DNA of 64,000 bases from Saccharospirillum sp965652395. Lineage in GTDB: Bacteria; Pseudomonadota; Gammaproteobacteria; Pseudomonadales; Natronospirillaceae. Shown here piece after piece: positions 60,180 to 64,000 of the stretch (positions are counted from its first letter, which is position 1; every line of letters begins with the position of its first letter). The stretch lies in NCBI GenBank assembly GCA_965652395.1, contig CBFGUW010000005.1, positions 62,001 through 126,000 on the forward strand, written 5' to 3'. The notes beneath the pieces were generated by a model. That model was not told the DNA's origin. It was given only the letters and a program-made list of their open reading frames with translations, and did no database searches. A program made the position numbers and the translations under genes.

Positions 60180-60614
60180 GTGAGCGATCACTCTACCGAA
60201 CAAGAATGGCAACTCTTTGCCGACCTTAAAGCGTTGTCCGACAGCGCTTTCCCCAAGCGCTGCGCTACCTGCGGCCGAGTGTACAATTCGCCGGAGGATT
60301 TTTTTCGTCACTCCAAAGCGCCTTCGAACGGCAGTGGACTGAAGGGGAGTTGGGACGACAGCGATCAGGATATCGTCGAGCTGTACCGTAATTGTGAATG
60401 TGGCTCCACGTTGATGGACTTCTTTCTCGACCGGCGCGATACCTCGGAAAGAGGGCTGAAAAGGCGGGCGGTGTTTGGGCGGCTGCTCGATACCCTGGAA
60501 GGTAAAGGTCTGGGGCGCGACATAGCCCGGCGGGAACTGCTCAGGCTGATGAACGGCGACAGCAGCCCTCAACTCGAAGCGCTGGGTATCCGGTTGAAAG
60601 CCAAGGGCGGATAG
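60180..60614 (+). CDS. Small cysteine-rich cytosolic protein of unknown function
   Basis: A 144-aa protein beginning with GTG at 60180. Two paired-Cys motifs (C-A-T-C-G near residue 28 and C-E-C-G near 74) with an intervening His could bind one zinc ion. The C-terminal half is basic and helical (G-L-K-R-R-A-V-F-G-R-L-L-D). No membrane segment or signal. No specific family was recognised; it looks like short conserved hypothetical proteins of gammaproteobacteria. Divergent from the synthetase-like gene and convergent on the HDOD gene. Confidence 0.72.
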   Translation: MSDHSTEQEWQLFADLKALSDSAFPKRCATCGRVYNSPEDFFRHSKAPSNGSGLKGSWDDSDQDIVELYRNCECGSTLMDFFLDRRDTSERGLKRRAVFGRLLDTLEGKGLGRDIARRELLRLMNGDSSPQLEALGIRLKAKGG

Positions 60615-60658
60615 TCATTGGATTCCACCCGGAAATGGTCTTTCTGGGTGGGTATTAA

Positions 60659-61510
60659 TTACAGCAGATTGGCTTTCAGCTCCTGATACATGCCCCGGCC
60701 TTTTTGAATCGCAGGTAACAACTCCGAAAGGTCTTTGTCCAGATAGCCTTCCGTTACCTCTTCCGGGGTTGGCAGCGGGACGCCTTCCAGACAGGTTTCC
60801 CCCATTCCGTGCGCCAGCAGTGCGCACAGGCGCACCCAGTTCAAGGCACTGGAACATCGACGATGCCGGTCATCGTTGACCGGCCCCTGACGGAAAGGTG
60901 CGATGATCGACTCCGGAATATTCCATACTTCGAGCGTGGTGGCGGCCACGGACAAATGGGAAGGCGAACCCATTTCACGGGTGGCGACATCCAACGGATA
61001 CTGATGCTTACGAGCCTGTTCGATTTGTTGACTGAGCAGTCGCGGGTACAGCAAATCCATGATCAGCAAACCAATGTTGTGGAAGAGTCCCGTGGTAAAG
61101 GCGGCGATGCTGTTCAGGCGGGAGGCCGAGGTGATTTCACCCGCCAGGCAGGCGGTGAGCAGGCTGTGACGCCAGACGCGCGAGTAGTCCAGCACGCTCT
61201 CCGCATGGGGCTGGTTCAGGCGCTGCATCAGGGCCATGGTGTAAACCAGGTTTTTCAAAGTATGAATGCCAAGAATGGAGCAGGCTTGGCTGATGGATAC
61301 GACTTCCTGCCGCAGCCCGTAAAAGGAACTGTTGGCCACCTGCAGAATGCGGCCGGTCAGCACCGGGTCGGCTAGAATTTGTTTTTCCACCTGTTTCAAA
61401 TCATTGGCGACCTCGTCGTTTTCGAGCATTTCAAGCAGACGCGAGGTGGCCGGCGGCAGGGGCGGCAGCTGTTGAATTCGGGTTTTCAGGCTCTGACTTT
61501 TTGCGTTCAT
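60659..61510 (-). CDS. HDOD domain protein
   Basis: A 283-aa protein consisting mainly of one HDOD domain (about 10-220), a degenerate HD-related output domain without full metal-binding residues: L-P-P-L-P-P-A-T-S-R-L-L-E-M, L-A-D-P-V-L-T-G-R-I-L-Q-V-A-N-S-S-F-Y-G and W-R-H-S-L-L-T-A-C-L-A. HDOD proteins serve as scaffolds in two-component and c-di-GMP pathways. It lies 91 bases downstream of the response regulator in the same direction, so the kinase, regulator and HDOD genes probably form one signalling operon. Confidence 0.93.
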   Translation of the reverse strand: MNAKSQSLKTRIQQLPPLPPATSRLLEMLENDEVANDLKQVEKQILADPVLTGRILQVANSSFYGLRQEVVSISQACSILGIHTLKNLVYTMALMQRLNQPHAESVLDYSRVWRHSLLTACLAGEITSASRLNSIAAFTTGLFHNIGLLIMDLLYPRLLSQQIEQARKHQYPLDVATREMGSPSHLSVAATTLEVWNIPESIIAPFRQGPVNDDRHRRCSSALNWVRLCALLAHGMGETCLEGVPLPTPEEVTEGYLDKDLSELLPAIQKGRGMYQELKANLL

Positions 61511-61601
61511 GCAGGGATCCTCCCCGAGATTAAGGTAAGGGTGAAGGCATCGTCCTGTGCGGTCAGCGTAATTTTTAGTATCAATGTGTTAAAACACCAG
61601 A

Positions 61602-62405
61602 TCATGTTTCCACCACCGGGCAACCAACCAGAATAAGCCCCTGGGCTTCACCGGGGCCTTTGAAATGCGAGTACCAGAACCTGAACGGCGAATCCCGGTA
61701 ATGCATGTCGAAAGCGCCTTCATGGTAGCCCTCGGTGGAGGGTTTCAGGAGCGGCGCCAGTTGCTCCACCAGCTCCGTTGGCAGGGCCATCTCCATGGGC
61801 AGACCGATCACGGCTTCATGCGGCAGTTGTTGGCGTGCCGCCTCGTTGGCGGAAACCAGGGTCCCGGTATCATCGAGCCCGAGGATCATTACCGGGACAT
61901 GTTCCAGAATGGATTGCGCCAGTTTCATCCCCTGTTGGTAAAGGCTGGTCTCCTGCCGTTGGTGGCGCAGGTCGAAATCCAGTGTCCGGTTTTGGGCTTT
62001 CAACACCAGCCGCTGGCGTTCCTTGTGAATCATGTATTCATGAATGCCGAAGGCCTCCCGGATGTGGTCAAGCAGTTTGTCGTCGTCCCAGGGTTTGACC
62101 AGAAATTTGAATACGGCGCCATCGTTGATCGCTGAAGTGACGCTTTCCAGCTCGGTGTAACCGCTCATAATCAGGCGAATGGTGTGCGGGTGGGTATTCT
62201 TGACTTGGCTGAGCAGTTCCGAGCCTGTCATCCCGGGCATGCGTTGATCCGATAAAATCACGGAGACATCTTCGTGTCGCAGCAGTTCCAGGGCCTCCGC
62301 GCCGGAGCGCGCAGTAATCACCCGGAAGGGCTCGCGACGAAACAGCCGCTTGAGGGAATTCAGAATGTTGTCTTCGTCATCAACCAGCAACAATGTGGAT
62401 GTCAT
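61602..62405 (-). CDS. Response regulator with C-terminal PAS domain
   Basis: A 267-aa protein starting at ATG 62405 after AGAGGA. The N-terminal receiver domain (about 1-125) has the acidic pocket L-V-D-D-E-D, phospho-acceptor Asp in L-S-D-Q-R-M-P-G-M (about 54) and the lysine in F-L-V-K-P-W-D. A helical linker leads to a PAS domain (about 155-260, L-E-H-V-P-V-M-I-L-G-L-D-D-T-G, N-E-A-A-R). There is no DNA-binding or enzymatic output, so it probably signals through protein contacts, perhaps the HDOD protein. The kinase gene ends 16 bases upstream. Confidence 0.93.
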   Translation of the reverse strand: MTSTLLLVDDEDNILNSLKRLFRREPFRVITARSGAEALELLRHEDVSVILSDQRMPGMTGSELLSQVKNTHPHTIRLIMSGYTELESVTSAINDGAVFKFLVKPWDDDKLLDHIREAFGIHEYMIHKERQRLVLKAQNRTLDFDLRHQRQETSLYQQGMKLAQSILEHVPVMILGLDDTGTLVSANEAARQQLPHEAVIGLPMEMALPTELVEQLAPLLKPSTEGYHEGAFDMHYRDSPFRFWYSHFKGPGEAQGLILVGCPVVET

Positions 62406-62421
62406 GCGGAAGATTCCTCTG

Positions 62422-64000
62422 TCAGGCGCTGGCTTCCAACTGGTTGGCGAGTTGTAACGGCAGGCGGATGGTGAACACCGCCCCCTTGCCAACGTCGCTT
62501 TCCACGCCGATGTGCCCCTGATGTTTGTTGACTATGATGTCCCAGGATATGTTCATTCCCAGCCCGGTTCCCTCTCCGACCGGTTTGGTGGTAAAGAAGG
62601 GGTCGAATATTTTTCCGATGTTGTCGGGTTCGATACCACAGCCGTTGTCCGATACCCGAATCCAGGCATCGGTTTTGTCGGCCCAGGTTTCGATGCGAAT
62701 GTCCCCTTTGTTGCCGGTGGAGCGAATGGCCTGGCTGGCATTGATCAAGAGGTTGGAGACCACTTGTCCGATCTGGCCGATATTGACCGGTATTTTCGGT
62801 ACATCACCGGCCGAGAAATGCACCTCGCAATCGTACTTCAATTCGTTCCACACCAGCTTTAGTGCTCGGTTGATCAGGTCGTTCAAGTCCGCATCGGTTT
62901 TGGTGTCGCCATTATCGGTACGGGAATAGTCTTTCAGGTTCTGAACAATCTCCCGCACCCGCCCACTGCCTTCGTGGCAATCATCCAGGAGTTCGGGTAA
63001 ATCCTGCATCAGAAAATCGTAATCGAATTCCTGTTTTATCGCATTCAGGCTTGCTACGGCTTCTTTGCGCTGTTCCTCGGGCAGTGTCTGAATAATGGAA
63101 GTGTCTATCGCATTAAGAACGGCCTGGATGTCCGAGAAATATTCCTGCAGACGATTCAGGTTACTGCCGATGTAACCAATGGGGTTATTGATTTCGTGTG
63201 CCACCCCGGCCGCCAGTTGTCCGATAGACGCCAGCTTTTCCTGCTGCACCAGTGTGGCCTGGGTTTGCTTGAGCACTTTCAGGGAGGAAGACAGCGCCTG
63301 ATTGGACGATTGCAGTTCGCGCGTTCTTTCATTGATGCGCTCCTCAAGGGATTCGTTCATGTCGCGAATGACGCGGGCATGCTCGGACAGCTCTGTGAGC
63401 AGTATGGAAAAACTGTTGACCATGGTGACAAAGGAACGGGTAAAGTCGCCGACTTCATCTTTTCGTGCCAGATCGACACCTTTTCGCCTCAATAGCAGTT
63501 CGGTATCGGGCAGCATATTGGCTTCCAATTCCTTTCCCTGTTCGAAGCGTGTTTGAATCGCGCTGAAGGACTCCGAAACATCCAGTGCCAGGCTGTGCAC
63601 TTTTTGGAAGGGGCGGGTGAAATACCGGTTCATCATCCAAAAAACAGTGACCAGGTAGGACAGAATAAAAAGCCCGGCCAATAATATAAGGCCTTTGGCT
63701 TCCTGCGTGAGGCTCTGTTGAATCTGACTGGTCTGGAAATAGAAGTAGGCTTTTCCCAAGGGACGGTCATGCATGACGATGTCGCGCTCCAGCAACAAGC
63801 CATACTCGTTCGGTGCCGGAGCGACCTGATCGAGAACGCTGCCTTCCCGAATGATATCCTTCTGGCCAGGCAGCGAGCCGACGATCAGAAACGAATCATC
63901 GGGAACATTGGCCATGGTGGCGTAGAGGGTGAACAGAACGCCGGTAATGCGTGAATCCTCGGTGAGGGAAGTGGTAGCCCCCAGGAGCGTGGGGTAATCC
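62422..64000 (-). CDS. Sensor histidine kinase, 5' end beyond the window
   Basis: At least 526 codons; the reading frame is open to base 64000, so the N-terminal sensor is truncated by the window. Visible: the end of a periplasmic domain, one TM helix (about 83-103 of the ORF from 63915), a HAMP-like region, a coiled coil, the phospho-accepting H-box (G-V-A-H-E-I-N-N-P-I-G-Y) and an HATPase domain with N-box (V-V-S-N-L-L-I-N-A-S-Q-A-I), D-N-G-C-G-I and G-E-G-T-G-L-G-M. Membrane-bound autokinase. It precedes the response regulator by 16 bases; that protein is its probable partner. Confidence 0.92.
   Translation of the reverse strand, partial: DYPTLLGATTSLTEDSRITGVLFTLYATMANVPDDSFLIVGSLPGQKDIIREGSVLDQVAPAPNEYGLLLERDIVMHDRPLGKAYFYFQTSQIQQSLTQEAKGLILLAGLFILSYLVTVFWMMNRYFTRPFQKVHSLALDVSESFSAIQTRFEQGKELEANMLPDTELLLRRKGVDLARKDEVGDFTRSFVTMVNSFSILLTELSEHARVIRDMNESLEERINERTRELQSSNQALSSSLKVLKQTQATLVQQEKLASIGQLAAGVAHEINNPIGYIGSNLNRLQEYFSDIQAVLNAIDTSIIQTLPEEQRKEAVASLNAIKQEFDYDFLMQDLPELLDDCHEGSGRVREIVQNLKDYSRTDNGDTKTDADLNDLINRALKLVWNELKYDCEVHFSAGDVPKIPVNIGQIGQVVSNLLINASQAIRSTGNKGDIRIETWADKTDAWIRVSDNGCGIEPDNIGKIFDPFFTTKPVGEGTGLGMNISWDIIVNKHQGHIGVESDVGKGAVFTIRLPLQLANQLEASA

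Overview
The window reads as chromosomal DNA of a free-living, motile, probably marine gammaproteobacterium. The evidence is a proton-translocating transhydrogenase (pntAB), a TRAP transporter with its own binding protein, two chemoreceptors, a multidomain c-di-GMP protein, kbl-tdh threonine catabolism, a MocR regulator next to a DMT exporter, and rimO. The style resembles Oceanospirillales/Alteromonadales relatives, but nothing seen fixes the genus. Coding density is high. No rRNA, tRNA, integrase or transposase was recognised.

Layout. 0-5 kb: small hypothetical, GNAT acetyltransferase, MocR regulator divergent from an EamA exporter, a ketoacyl synthase III-like enzyme and a hypothetical. 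5-10 kb: Kef-type antiporter and pntAB, separated by a long palindromic repeat. 10-18 kb: TRAP operon (binding protein, oversized small permease, large permease with a coiled-coil tail) and a chemoreceptor. 18-28.4 kb: kbl-tdh, a glyoxalase-fold/questin-oxidase operon, an Lrp regulator divergent from a class V aminotransferase, a second palindromic repeat, another aminotransferase and a Bcr/CflA efflux pump. 28.6-39.5 kb: a ferric-reductase-like flavocytochrome with a cytochrome b5/FMN-binding partner, a chemoreceptor, an exporter, a GGDEF-EAL protein, a DJ-1 protein, a ribbon-helix-helix protein and an HI0933 flavoprotein.

39.6-57.1 kb is an accessory defence/conflict island, bracketed by two ~70-bp direct repeats about 90% identical. 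It holds CRISPR array 1 (30 repeats), a stand-alone cas6f, a complete type III-B cmr1-6 operon whose Cas10 keeps GGDD but lacks the HD nuclease, a two-TM protein resembling the cA4-binding effector Csx23, CRISPR array 2 (35 repeats), an MNT-HEPN protein, and a PoNe-type DNase toxin with its immunity gene. The repeats, leaders and Cas6 are type I-F, whereas the effector is type III-B. No cas1, cas2-3 or csy1-3 lies in the window. The simplest reading is that Cas6f makes I-F crRNAs which Cmr uses to detect viral RNA, and that Cas10 then makes cyclic oligoadenylate to gate the membrane protein. Related III-B/I-F hybrids are known in Vibrio and Marinomonas, so the novelty here is the arrangement.

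57.3-64 kb: rimO, a single-chain phenylalanyl-tRNA-synthetase-like protein, a small Cys-rich protein, an HDOD protein, a response regulator with PAS domain, and a histidine kinase cut by the window end.
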